Shown: positions 56,368-64,000 of the stretch, in pieces
Layout of the letters: every line of letters starts with the position of its first letter
How positions within the stretch are numbered: the first letter of the stretch is position 1
NCBI RefSeq assembly: GCF_049647105.1
Contig: NZ_JBARWZ010000059.1
Coordinates: forward strand, 1-64,000
Source of the DNA: Actinophytocola sp049647105
GTDB taxonomy: Bacteria > Actinomycetota > Actinomycetes > Mycobacteriales > Pseudonocardiaceae
DNA length: 64,000 nt
Reading direction: 5' to 3'
Position numbers and translations under genes: made by a program
The notes under the pieces: generated by a model
Seen by the model: the letters and a program-made list of their open reading frames with translations, nothing else
Database searches by the model: none
What the model was told of the DNA's origin: nothing

Positions 56368-58506
56368 TCACCGACGTCCTGGACCAGGTGCTGGCAAGGC
56401 CGGTCGCGGTGCCGAGTGCCCTGGCACGGGAGCGCGGTGGTCGAGCACGTGTGGGAGCAACCGGTCGAGCCGGCGCGGGAGCCACCAGTTCCAGCGGCCC
56501 AGCAGGACCATAGTGGCCGGCACGAGCAGGCAGCGGACGATGGTGGCGTCGACGATGATGGCGGTGGCCAGGCCGAGCCCGAAGATCTTCACCGTCGGGT
56601 TGTCCACCAGGATGAAACTGGCGAAGACGCACACCATGATCAGGGCGGCGGAGGTGATCACGCCGCCGGTCTCGGCGAGGCCGCGACGCACGGCAACGTG
56701 GTTGTCACCGGTGCGGACCCAGTGTTCCTGGATCGCCGACAGCAGGAACACCTCGTAGTCCATGGACAGTCCGAACAGGACGGCGAACAGCACCATGGGC
56801 ACGTAGCTGTCGATCGGCACCGGTCCGTCGAGGCCGAGCAGGCCCGCTCCCCAGCCCCACTGGAACACCGCCGTGACCACGCCGTACGCGGCGCACACCG
56901 ACACGATGTTCATCAGCGCAGCCTTGACCGGCAGCAACACCGACCGGAACGCCAGCAGCAACAGCAGGCAGGCCACGCCGATGACGGCCAGGATGAGCCA
57001 CGGCAACCGATCGGTGATGCGGTTCGCCAGGTCGATGCGGGTAGCGGTGCCGCCACCGACGTGAGCCTCGCCGAACCTCGGCAACACCTCGTCGCGCAAC
57101 CGTTCGACGAGGTCGTCGGTGGTGGGGTCCGACGGCGCCGTGGACGGGACGACCCGCAGGGTCACCGCCCCGGAGGGCAGCGGACGTGGCGGCGACACCG
57201 ACGCGACGCCGGTGGTCCCGTTCAACGTGGCCGCGGCGGCCTCCGCCTTGGCCGGGTCGGTCAGCACCACGCTGAGCGGGCCGTTCTCACCTGGCCCCCA
57301 CGCCGCCGAGGTGGCCAGGTAGTGCAGCACGGTCTGCTGGTCTGTGCCGCGGTCGCCCGCGTCGGACTGCCCGAGCCGCAACGCGAGCGCCGGCGCGCCG
57401 AGACCGAGCAGCACGACCGTGCTGGCGATGGCGACCGTCACGGGGCGGCGGGCCGACCATGACGCGAACCGGCCCCACACGTTCTCGTCCAGGGCCTCGT
57501 CGACGGCCGCCGCCGGACGGCCACGACCGAGCCGCTCGCCCGCCATGGTGACCACCGCGGGAGTCAGGGTGACGGCGGACAGCACGGCGCCGGCGACCAG
57601 CAACGCGCTGCTCCAGCCCAGCCAGGACACGAAATCGACGCCGGTCAGCATCAACCCGCTGACCGCGACGACCACGGTCGCGCCGGCGAACACCACCGCC
57701 GCGCCCGCCGACCGCGCGGTGCCGGCCACGGCCGCCGGCACGGACAAGCCGGTGGCGAGCAGCCTGCGCTGCCTGCTGACCAGGAACAGCGTGTAGTCGA
57801 CCCCGACGCCGAGCCCGATCATCGCGGCGAGCGTCGGCGCGACATCGGGAATGCTCACCGCACTCTTCAGCATGTCCAGCCCGGCCAGCCCACCGACGAC
57901 CACGAGCAGCGCCGTGACGACCGGAAGCAACGCCGCGACGGCCGAGCCGAACGCCAGCAGCAACACCACCAGCGCGGCGACGATGCCGATGATCTCGCTG
58001 GGCCGGGAGTTCAGCGCGGACAGCTGCCGCCCGAGCGCACCGCCGAGCGCGACCTCCATCCCCGCGGCATGGGCCGGTTTCGCCGCGTCGAGCACCCGCT
58101 GCGCCAGCGCCTTGTCCGAGGTGACCCCCGCGTCGAGCGGCACGCTGAACCGCACGGCCGTCCGGTCGGGGCTCGGCTCGACCCGCCCGGGCACCTGGCC
58201 GACGCCCGGCACCGCGGACACCGCGTCGACCGTCTCCCGTACTGCGGCCTGGAGTTCCGGCGCGTCGACGTACCGGTCCCTCGGCGCGGTCAGCACCAGC
58301 TGGGAACTCTGCCGCCCGAACACGTCCGCCTCGGACAGCAACGCATTGGCGGCCTCGCTGTCGCTACCGGGCACAGCAACGTCGTCGGCCGTGCTTCCGT
58401 CGACCACGCGCGCCCCGGCCAGCAAGCCCGCGGCCAGCAACACCCACAACAACACCACCAGTTTGCGGTGGCGCCCACACCACACCGCCAAAGCTGAGAG
58501 CACGGT
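56368..58506 (-). CDS. MMPL family RND-type exporter
   Basis: A 712-residue membrane protein of the MMPL/RND group with two halves, each with a helix, an extracytoplasmic domain and about five helices (TM regions near VVLLWVLLAAGLLAGARVVD, VVALLLAFGSAVAALLPVVT, VMLFAVLFGLSMDYEVFLLS). The GVDYTLFL and GLSMDYEVFL segments with aspartate/tyrosine are the proton-relay motif of the family. It exports hydrophobic molecules such as lipids or drugs. The start at GTG 58506 has GGAGG eight bases upstream; GTG 58527 has none. It follows the ArsR-like regulator gene after 79 bases and is likely under its control. Confidence 0.9.
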   Translation of the reverse strand, partial: TVLSALAVWCGRHRKLVVLLWVLLAAGLLAGARVVDGSTADDVAVPGSDSEAANALLSEADVFGRQSSQLVLTAPRDRYVDAPELQAAVRETVDAVSAVPGVGQVPGRVEPSPDRTAVRFSVPLDAGVTSDKALAQRVLDAAKPAHAAGMEVALGGALGRQLSALNSRPSEIIGIVAALVVLLLAFGSAVAALLPVVTALLVVVGGLAGLDMLKSAVSIPDVAPTLAAMIGLGVGVDYTLFLVSRQRRLLATGLSVPAAVAGTARSAGAAVVFAGATVVVAVSGLMLTGVDFVSWLGWSSALLVAGAVLSAVTLTPAVVTMAGERLGRGRPAAAVDEALDENVWGRFASWSARRPVTVAIASTVVLLGLGAPALALRLGQSDAGDRGTDQQTVLHYLATSAAWGPGENGPLSVVLTDPAKAEAAAATLNGTTGVASVSPPRPLPSGAVTLRVVPSTAPSDPTTDDLVERLRDEVLPRFGEAHVGGGTATRIDLANRITDRLPWLILAVIGVACLLLLLAFRSVLLPVKAALMNIVSVCAAYGVVTAVFQWGWGAGLLGLDGPVPIDSYVPMVLFAVLFGLSMDYEVFLLSAIQEHWVRTGDNHVAVRRGLAETGGVITSAALIMVCVFASFILVDNPTVKIFGLGLATAIIVDATIVRCLLVPATMVLLGRWNWWLPRRLDRLLPHVLDHRAPVPGHSAPRPALPAPGPGRR

Positions 58507-58585
58507 CCCGCCTCCCCGGAATTTCACAGTGTTGGTCCCGACCCGGCGGCCCTCTCGACCGCAGGTGGTTGGTGGCTGGGTGCCG

Positions 58586-59629
58586 TCACGTTCCCCTGAG
58601 ATCACTGTCGGTCAGGCCCAGACCCTCGCACAAAGATCCATGGGGCAGGGCCTGATCGTTCGGTTCGGTGTTGGTTGTTACGAGGCGTGCGAGTTCCTCC
58701 CCGGCTGACGTGAGTTCGTAGTAGACCGCCCGGCCGCTTCGCCGGGTGGTGACGACCCCGGCCGCGCGCAGCGCCGCAAGGTGAGCGGACACGGTGCCGA
58801 GCGAAACGCCCAGCACGGCCGCCAGCTGTGACGGTGTCGCCGGCGTCCGCACCTCGGCGAGGACACGGGCCCGGCCCTTTCGGAAGAGGCGGGCCATGCC
58901 GCCGTCTACCGGCGAGCCGTCGGCAAGGGCTCCTCTTGCCGGGTACACGAACGCGATCCGCGATGGTGTTTCACAGGTCCATCGCCCGGACAAGCCGGTG
59001 TGGGGCACGAAGACGAGGCCGTCGCTGCCGATGTGGCGGTCGGTGTAGGTCTGGGTGGAGAACTGGATCGCGTCGTGGCCGACCCATTGGACGTCGGGCG
59101 CCATGCCGTCCAGGACGTGTCGCCAGCCACTGACCGCGATCACCCCGGCGCGGTGGCGGATGTCGCGTTCCAGGATGGCCCGCCGCCGCGGCCAGTCCGG
59201 CTCGACGAACCGCGCCCAGCACCTGGCGAAGACCTCGGCCGCGCGGCCGGTGATCCCGGCGCCGTCTGCCCAGTCGAGCCCCTCGCCGGCCCAGGCGTAC
59301 CGCTGCGCCTCGGCGAGCGTGGCGCGTGCCTGCCGGTCCTCGATCGCGCACATCTCCGCCAGTTCGTCCCGCAGCCGGATGTCCAGCCCCCGCGCGGGGG
59401 GAACGGCCACGAAGTCGGGCAGGAACTTGGTGGCGGTCACCAGCCGCACCAAGCCGTTGGCGAACGCGTCCGAGTCGAGCCAGCGGCCGAACGCCTCGAT
59501 GCGTTGGTCCCGGACCTGCCGGTCGAGCGCCTGCCTGAGCCGGGTGAGCTCGCTGAGCGTCTCGGCAAGGGGGGACACCGCGAACCTGCTCGCGTGCAAC
59601 GCGTCCGGACTGAACCGCAGGAGGGTCAC
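58586..59629 (-). CDS. ArsR-type helix-turn-helix regulator with large N-terminal domain (DUF5937 type)
   Basis: A 347-residue protein: N-terminal domain of about 230 residues (LRFSPDALHASRFAVSPLAE, RQARATLAEAQRYAWAGE) as in DUF5937 regulators, and a C-terminal ArsR-type winged helix (about 255-320: TPATPSQLAAVLGVSLGTVS, AHLAALRAAGVVTTRRSGR). It probably represses the MMPL gene behind it and the divergent MFS gene. GTG 59629 has no Shine-Dalgarno; a TAACAA hexamer ends six to seven bases before it, suggesting a leaderless mRNA. A 12-base palindrome lies in the promoter (59643-59654). Confidence 0.85.
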   Translation of the reverse strand: MTLLRFSPDALHASRFAVSPLAETLSELTRLRQALDRQVRDQRIEAFGRWLDSDAFANGLVRLVTATKFLPDFVAVPPARGLDIRLRDELAEMCAIEDRQARATLAEAQRYAWAGEGLDWADGAGITGRAAEVFARCWARFVEPDWPRRRAILERDIRHRAGVIAVSGWRHVLDGMAPDVQWVGHDAIQFSTQTYTDRHIGSDGLVFVPHTGLSGRWTCETPSRIAFVYPARGALADGSPVDGGMARLFRKGRARVLAEVRTPATPSQLAAVLGVSLGTVSAHLAALRAAGVVTTRRSGRAVYYELTSAGEELARLVTTNTEPNDQALPHGSLCEGLGLTDSDLRGT

Positions 59630-59639
59630 CCAGTCATTG

Positions 59640-59657
59640 TTACGACAGCTGTCGCAA
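59640..59657. promoter_or_regulatory. Palindromic operator between ArsR-like and MFS genes
   Basis: CGACAGCTGTCG (59643-59654) is a perfect palindrome and extends to TT-N-CGACAGCTGTCG-N-AA. It lies 10-28 bases before the ArsR-like GTG, overlapping its promoter spacer, and 40 bases before the MFS GTG, so it is a good candidate for the repressor's shared operator. Confidence 0.65.
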
Positions 59658-59696
59658 GAGTTCACCCGCCCCTCGACGGTGCCCGATATTGCCTGC

Positions 59697-60917
59697 GTGA
59701 CCGACACAGCGGGGGTAACCCCCACACCGGTGAAGCACCTGCTGAGGGGCCGGTTCGGCTGGTTCTTCGCGGGCCGGACCGTCGATCTGGCCGGCTCCTC
59801 CATGACCACGGTCGCGCTTGCCCTCGCCGTGCTCCAGGCGTCCGGCAGGGTGGCCGATCTCGGCGTCGTCCTGGCCGCGAACATGATCCCCACCCTGGTG
59901 CTCCTGCTCGTGGGCGGCGCGGTCGCCGACCGCGTGCGCAGGCGGACCGTGCTCATCGTGACCAACCTGTCGACCGCCGTGGTGATGGCCGTGATGGCCG
60001 TCGTGCTGATCACGGACCGGTACGACCTCGTCGTGATCGCCTGCCTCGCGCTGGTCAGCGGCGCCGTGAGCGCGTTCTCGCAACCCGCGCTCCGCGGCAT
60101 CGTGCCGGAACTCGTCGAGCGTCATGATCTTCAGCGCGCCAACGCCCTGCTGGCCGGCAGCCAGAACACCGTGCGGATCCTCGGTCCGATGATGGCCAGT
60201 GTCCTGGTGGCCACGGTCGGTGGTGGGTGGGCCCTCGCGGCCGACGCCGCCTCCTACCTCCTGGCCGCGGCCGCCTTCACCCGCATTCCTGGCGCGAGCC
60301 GGCCGCCGAGCGCCGGCCGGCCGCTGTGGCGTGATCTCGTCGAAGGCTGGTCGGTGTTCCGGTCGATGCGCTGGGTGGTCGTCATGACCATCTCGTTCGC
60401 CATCGTCAACGCCTTCAACGTCGGGCCGTGGAACGTGCTGGGCCCGCAGGTGGTGTCCGGGAACGACGGCGCCGTTGGCTGGGGCACCGTGCAGACCGTG
60501 CGAGCGGTCGGGCTGCTGCTGATGAGCGTCGCCGCCGTCAGGATCGTGCTGCGCAGGCCGCTGCGCGACGGGCGGATCTGGGGAACTCTCGCCGGCCTCC
60601 CGCTGCTGGCGATCGGCATGTCCGGGGACGCGTGGGTCGTGGCCGCGGCCGCCTTCTTCGGCGGCCTCGGCTTCACCGTCGCGGCCATCACCTGGGAGAG
60701 CACACTCCAAGCGGCTGTCCAGGAAGAGTCCCTGTCGCGGGTCGCTTCCTACGACGACCTGCTGTCCTACCTGGCGATCCCCCTCTCACAACTGGCCGTG
60801 GGACCACTGGCCGCGAGCTACGGCGCGAACGAGGTCAGCATCGCCTGCGGAGTCGCCGTCATCGTGGTCAGCCTGCTGCCCCTCCTCAGCCGAGAGGTCC
60901 GCAACCTCCGCACATGA
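59697..60917 (+). CDS. MFS transporter (drug efflux type)
   Basis: A 406-residue major facilitator with 12 predicted helices; the loop 2-3 motif is VGGAVADRVRRRTVLIVTNL, as in DHA-type efflux pumps. The GTG at 59697 lies seven bases after a GATATT -10-like hexamer, with TTCACC 18 bases upstream as a possible -35, so the mRNA is probably leaderless. It is divergent from the ArsR-like regulator; exporters with this arrangement usually expel the toxic ligand that the regulator senses (inference). Confidence 0.88.
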   Translation: MTDTAGVTPTPVKHLLRGRFGWFFAGRTVDLAGSSMTTVALALAVLQASGRVADLGVVLAANMIPTLVLLLVGGAVADRVRRRTVLIVTNLSTAVVMAVMAVVLITDRYDLVVIACLALVSGAVSAFSQPALRGIVPELVERHDLQRANALLAGSQNTVRILGPMMASVLVATVGGGWALAADAASYLLAAAAFTRIPGASRPPSAGRPLWRDLVEGWSVFRSMRWVVVMTISFAIVNAFNVGPWNVLGPQVVSGNDGAVGWGTVQTVRAVGLLLMSVAAVRIVLRRPLRDGRIWGTLAGLPLLAIGMSGDAWVVAAAAFFGGLGFTVAAITWESTLQAAVQEESLSRVASYDDLLSYLAIPLSQLAVGPLAASYGANEVSIACGVAVIVVSLLPLLSREVRNLRT

Positions 60918-60944
60918 CGTGGCGCTGGGGCATGATCTGCGGTC

Positions 60945-61991
60945 ATGGTGGCTTACCGCAGTTTCGGATCACAGCGCGCGTCCGTGGCGATGCGGGAGAC
61001 CTATCTGGGGCCTCGTCCCGACGACCCGCTCGCGGCGGCCGCGGCGCGGACCCGGTCCGGCTGGGCCATCGCCGAACAGCTCTTCCCCGGGCGCGTGTAC
61101 GACCACACCTGTGCGATTCCGCTGATCGAGCGGACCCACCCGGAGTCGGCCGAGGTGTGGCTGGGCGAGTTCGGCGACACGGTGATGTGCATGGTGCCGT
61201 CGAACGTCGAGAACCAGCGGGTGAACCGGCACGTCGGCGCGGATCGGCCGGTGCGGGCCGAGCTGGTCGAGGACGAGCGGGCGACGCTGGCCTACCTCGA
61301 TCGCGGCGCCGGGATCGAACGGTTCGTCGAGATCGGTCCCGAGGCCACCCGAGGGGCAGTGCGCGGGTCTGCCCGCGGTGAGCCCCTGCCGTTCGAGCAG
61401 CCGTTCCTGGACGGTGCCGACGACGAGGTGTTCCCGCGGTTCGCCTATCTGCGGGAGGCGCGGTCGTGGCTGTTCGGGATCAGCCTTTCTCCGCGCCCGG
61501 TGCCGCCGGCCGCCAGGGTGGTCCGCGGCTACCTGCTGGGGCCGGTCGACGGGCCGCTGCCGCTGGTGGACGGGCGGCCGGTGACGGAGCTGCCACCCCC
61601 TGACGAGCTGGCCGGCCTGCTCGCCGGCGCGGAACCGCTGGACGAACGCGACGGGCGGTACGTCGGGCCTGGCGGCGACTGGTTCCAACTGCACCGCGTC
61701 GACGCGGATCACGCACTGCTGGTCGGCAACGATGTCGAGGACACCGAGACCTTCTTCGCCGCCGCGGTCACCTGGTCCAGCGCGGAGGACGAGACCGACC
61801 TGCTCGCCGCGGTCCCCGAATGGTGGTCCGACCTCGTGCACACGCGACACCCCGGCGCGTTCTCGACCGACACCGGGTACGACCCGGTCAACATCGTGTG
61901 CGGGTGGGATGGCCGGCAGTGGACCAAGGCGGTCGGCGCGCCCGACCCGGTGCTCCTGTACCACTTCCTCGAACCCGACGAAGACGCCTGA
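60945..61991 (+). CDS. Protein of unknown function (348 residues)
   Basis: I do not recognise this soluble 348-residue protein. It starts MVAYRSFGSQRASVAMRETY, has no signal peptide or membrane helix, and contains an acidic composition with tryptophan-rich segments (VPEWWSDLVHTRHPGAFSTD, VNIVCGWDGRQWTKAV). It is 27 bases downstream of the MFS gene on the same strand. It might be cotranscribed with the exporter, but no Shine-Dalgarno stronger than weak AG-rich bases is visible. Actinobacteria often carry such lineage-specific proteins with immunity or regulatory roles; nothing in this sequence decides it. Confidence 0.75.
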   Translation: MVAYRSFGSQRASVAMRETYLGPRPDDPLAAAAARTRSGWAIAEQLFPGRVYDHTCAIPLIERTHPESAEVWLGEFGDTVMCMVPSNVENQRVNRHVGADRPVRAELVEDERATLAYLDRGAGIERFVEIGPEATRGAVRGSARGEPLPFEQPFLDGADDEVFPRFAYLREARSWLFGISLSPRPVPPAARVVRGYLLGPVDGPLPLVDGRPVTELPPPDELAGLLAGAEPLDERDGRYVGPGGDWFQLHRVDADHALLVGNDVEDTETFFAAAVTWSSAEDETDLLAAVPEWWSDLVHTRHPGAFSTDTGYDPVNIVCGWDGRQWTKAVGAPDPVLLYHFLEPDEDA

Positions 61992-62009
61992 AGCCCCTCC
62001 GTGTATGTC

Positions 62010-62522
62010 CTATGTGGACTGCCAGGGTGGCGGCATGCCGGGCACGCCGGTGGATCCGGGTTCGCTGCTGGGCGGGTGAGGTGCCCTGCGGTACGCGCTG
62101 CGGGCGACGCTCTGGAGGATCGACGTGATCGCGATGCCGATCACCAGGTTGATCCCCGCGGTGGCGAGCTTGGCGTCCCACCCGACCGGCAGGCTCAGCG
62201 GTATCACGACGGCGATCGCGGTCAGCAGCACCATGATCCAGGTGAAGAACGTGGGGAACTGGGGCGTGGTCACCGACAGCAGCTGCATCAGCGCGGTCGC
62301 CGCGAGCGCGATCCCGCCTGCGACGAGCGCGAAGGTGACCGTTCTCGCGTCGCCCCACACGCCCTCACCCTTCGGCGAGAGCACGGGCACGTCCAGCACG
62401 CTGCGGCAGAGCAGGATGCCAACGACCGCGATCAGTGCGGCGACGACCGCGGTCGCCGCCCCGCCCGACCACAGCCGGGCGGGGTCGAGCTTGCCGTGCG
62501 AGGGTTGTTGCGGATCGGTCAT
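62010..62522 (-). CDS. DUF6069 family membrane protein
   Basis: A 170-residue protein with four predicted membrane helices (VAALIAVVGILLCRSVL, FALVAGGIALAATALMQLL, FTWIMVLLTAIAVVIPLSL, AGINLVIGIAITSILQSV), an N-terminal polar segment (MTDPQQPSHGK) and a cytoplasmic proline-rich tail. The pattern fits DUF6069, an actinobacterial membrane family with no known function. ATG 62522 overlaps the stop of a 32-residue hydrophobic peptide by four bases (ATGA), so the two are translated together. Confidence 0.8.
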   Translation of the reverse strand: MTDPQQPSHGKLDPARLWSGGAATAVVAALIAVVGILLCRSVLDVPVLSPKGEGVWGDARTVTFALVAGGIALAATALMQLLSVTTPQFPTFFTWIMVLLTAIAVVIPLSLPVGWDAKLATAGINLVIGIAITSILQSVARSAYRRAPHPPSSEPGSTGVPGMPPPWQST

Positions 62523-62617
62523 GGTTTCCCGCCAATCTTGCGTTCCAGCAGCTCGAGTAGCAGCGGGCCGGCCATGAGCACGAGCGGCACGCCGAGCACC
62601 ATCAGGATCACGAACAT
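62519..62617 (-). CDS. 32-residue membrane peptide coupled to DUF6069 gene
   Basis: ATG 62617 starts MFVILMVLGVPLVLMAGPLL, continuing LLELLERKIGGKP to a stop that overlaps the DUF6069 start. About 22 residues form a single membrane helix followed by a basic tail. GGGGACGG lies three to ten bases before the ATG. Coupling to a membrane protein and a good ribosome-binding site support a real small gene, perhaps an assembly partner of DUF6069; expression is untested. Confidence 0.55.
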   Translation of the reverse strand: MFVILMVLGVPLVLMAGPLLLELLERKIGGKP

Positions 62618-62911
62618 TGACCGTCCCCCAGACCGCGGACCGGATCCGCGTCGAGTCGAGCATCACCACGATCCCGAGGACGATCAGTGTCACGCAGCGC
62701 GTGATCTCCAGGGCCACCAACGACAATCCTGATCGCGCTCACCGGTTCGCCCCCCATCGGCTGTTCGGTCACGTTCTCGACCTCCCTCGGTTCCCCGGCC
62801 CGCAGCCCAGCCTGCGCGAGCGGGACTGACCCCGCATCACCTACAACAGGTGGGCAGCACGGCGATTCGCTTGACGGCTCACCTCCTCCGGTGGTACCTC
62901 GTCGTGCGGAC
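62618..62911. other. Short gene-poor stretch
   Basis: About 290 bases between the small membrane peptide and the DUF7144 gene. A minus-strand frame codes a hydrophobic segment (CVTLIVLGIVVMLDSTRIRS) overlapping the leader of the 32-residue peptide; it has no good start and I do not call it a gene. The rest holds the promoter area of the peptide-DUF6069 pair. Confidence 0.4.
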
Positions 62912-63370
62912 TCACCAGTCCTCAGTGGACCTGGTTTCGTCGCCGTGGACGATGAGCGCCCAGATGATCAGGATGTCGATGGTGATCACGATCGTGGCCC
63001 ACAGTGGATAGGCGGAGAGGAACGCGAGCTGCGCGATGGCGTTGAAGCTCGCGAACGCGACCCCTGCGATCCGGGCCCACGTCGCGCCGACGAACACGCC
63101 GAAACCGACGATGACCGCCAGGGCGCCCATGATCAGGTGGATCCAGCCCCAGGTGGTGATGTCGAACACCAGCAGGCCCTGTCGCGTCGGTACGTAGTAC
63201 TGGTCGTTGAACAACGCGACCAGACCTTCGATGAGGTTGAAGGTGCCGACGAGTATCAGCATGGTGCCGCCGAAGTAGAGCCAGCCGACCCACCCCGTCC
63301 GCCTGGCGGTCTGCCCGTGGGTCACGGGCACGGCTCCGCTCGCGGTTCCGTGAACTGCGTGATCGCTCAT
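62912..63370 (-). CDS. DUF7144 family membrane protein (copy 1)
   Basis: A 152-residue protein with four membrane helices: GWLYFGGTMLILVGTFNLIE, IHLIMGALAVIVGFGVFVG, AGVAFASFNAIAQLAFLSAY and IVITIDILIIWALIVHGDE. The pattern NLIEGLVALFNDQYYVP and the last helix ending in VHGDE are typical of the DUF7144 family. The function is unknown. ATG 63370 has AGGAG upstream. It is preceded at 63465-63896 by a paralogue, so the two form a tandem pair. Confidence 0.82.
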   Translation of the reverse strand: MSDHAVHGTASGAVPVTHGQTARRTGWVGWLYFGGTMLILVGTFNLIEGLVALFNDQYYVPTRQGLLVFDITTWGWIHLIMGALAVIVGFGVFVGATWARIAGVAFASFNAIAQLAFLSAYPLWATIVITIDILIIWALIVHGDETRSTEDW

Positions 63371-63464
63371 GGTCGTCTCCTGTCTTGTTGCACTGAGTCA
63401 TCCTTGGTCCCGCGCGACTGGAGGTTCGTCACCCGGATGGGATGAAAGGTCACCGCCGTGCGTG

Positions 63465-63896
63465 TCACCACAGGCGTTTCATGTCCCGCCCGTGTACCAC
63501 GATCGCGTAGATCACGATGACGTCGAACGCGATGACCACCAGCGACCAGACCGGGTTGGCGGCGATGAACACCAGGCGCGAGATCGCGCTGATCCCGGCC
63601 ACGATGACCGCGCCGACGAGTGCGAACCGGTTGCCGCGAAGTGCACCGATGCCGATGGCGACGGACAGCAGGCCGAGGACGAGATTCGCCCAGCCCAGCG
63701 CGGTGAGGGGGATGGCGACCGCGAGTTCCTCCGAGGTGACCAGGGTGTTCTCGTTGACGAGGGTGGTGAAGCCCTCGAGCGCGTTCACCGCGCCGATGAA
63801 GATCAGCATCCCGGCGCCGAAGGCGATCCAGCCGGTCCAGTTGGAGGCCGGTGCGCGCTCATCGAAGTTCTCGCCCACCGTGAACCTTGCGGTCAT
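63465..63896 (-). CDS. DUF7144 family membrane protein (copy 2)
   Basis: A 143-residue paralogue of the previous protein, again with four helices: WIAFGAGMLIFIGAVNALEG, LGWANLVLGLLSVAIGIGAL, ALVGAVIVAGISAISRLVFI and LVVIAFDVIVIYAIVVHGRD. Both share the short loops G-x-x-N-x-x-E-G and the carboxy-terminal V-H-G. Cytoplasmic and outside loops are short, so it may act as a multimer in the membrane. ATG 63896 has GGAGG upstream. The remaining bases 63897-64000 hold no complete gene. Confidence 0.82.
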   Translation of the reverse strand: MTARFTVGENFDERAPASNWTGWIAFGAGMLIFIGAVNALEGFTTLVNENTLVTSEELAVAIPLTALGWANLVLGLLSVAIGIGALRGNRFALVGAVIVAGISAISRLVFIAANPVWSLVVIAFDVIVIYAIVVHGRDMKRLW

Positions 63897-64000
63897 GGCA
63901 ACCTCCGTGACTCAACCGGACCGGGACGGTCGAAGGTTTCGCCACGCCGACCACTCCGTCCTCATCCGGCGGGGATGAAGTCGGTCCGCCTGAGCGCAGC

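Noticed and set aside
62620..62726. Hydrophobic frame upstream of the DUF6069 start
   Set aside because: It has no ribosome-binding site and overlaps the leader of the better supported 32-residue peptide.
1..64000. tRNA, rRNA, CRISPR arrays, insertion sequences, prophage or integrase genes
   Set aside because: None found by eye on either strand; no transposase, integrase or regular spacer-repeat pattern was seen.

Overview
The window is high-GC (about 70 percent) actinobacterial chromosome. GTG starts, ATGA/GTGA stop-start overlaps, GAF-ANTAR and SpoIIE/STAS regulators, an AfsR/SARP regulator and many secreted lectin-tailed glycoside hydrolases point to a filamentous, plant-matter-degrading actinomycete, most likely a member of Pseudonocardiaceae (Lentzea, Saccharothrix, Amycolatopsis and relatives). 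Genus cannot be fixed from this sequence alone. I saw no rRNA, tRNA, CRISPR array, insertion sequence or prophage.

Layout. 1-3919: a hydantoinase/oxoprolinase-type gene (cut by the window start) and a DUF917 gene, divergent from a PucR regulator. 3935-7775: HxlR regulator and MalY-type C-S lyase, then a fatty-acid desaturase with a DUF5994 gene and a small membrane protein. 7815-13861: a signalling block with two translationally coupled GAF-ANTAR proteins, a glycosyltransferase, a GAF/PP2C phosphatase broken by an in-frame amber codon, a STAS protein and a MerR regulator. Three copies of one promoter-leader element sit upstream of the glycosyltransferase, phosphatase and STAS genes, each in the direction of its gene. 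13862-14474 is a gene-free, palindrome-rich stretch. 14475-26779: secreted amidase, GH12 endoglucanase with a CebR-type operator, a divergent MFS/glycosyltransferase pair, GT2, a V8-like protease, small secreted proteins, an AfsR/SARP regulator and an S4 protein.

26853-49079 is the main accessory region, a plant-polysaccharide locus. On the minus strand a secreted beta-helix protein, a sugar-binding lipoprotein, two ABC permeases and an enolase-superfamily enzyme form one operon. Divergent from it on the plus strand run GH27, GH43-CBM6, GH10, GH95 and an esterase-CBM2. Facing these lies a coupled pair, a secreted glucose/sorbosone-type dehydrogenase (PKD, CBM6, ricin-B) and a secreted ThuA-DUF1080-ricin-B protein, followed upstream by a FadR-type regulator. 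CebR-like operators occur before GH12, between the two divergent operons, and before the dehydrogenase. This suggests cellulose/cello-oligosaccharide control of both the hydrolytic and the putative oxidative arms.

49097-63896 is more ordinary: an S9 peptidase, GNAT, a PadR/DUF1048 operon with one frameshifted copy, a helical-repeat protein, a large NHL-propeller membrane-anchored protein, an ArsR-like regulator with an MMPL exporter and a divergent MFS exporter, and a set of small membrane proteins (DUF6069, two DUF7144 paralogues, a 32-residue peptide).
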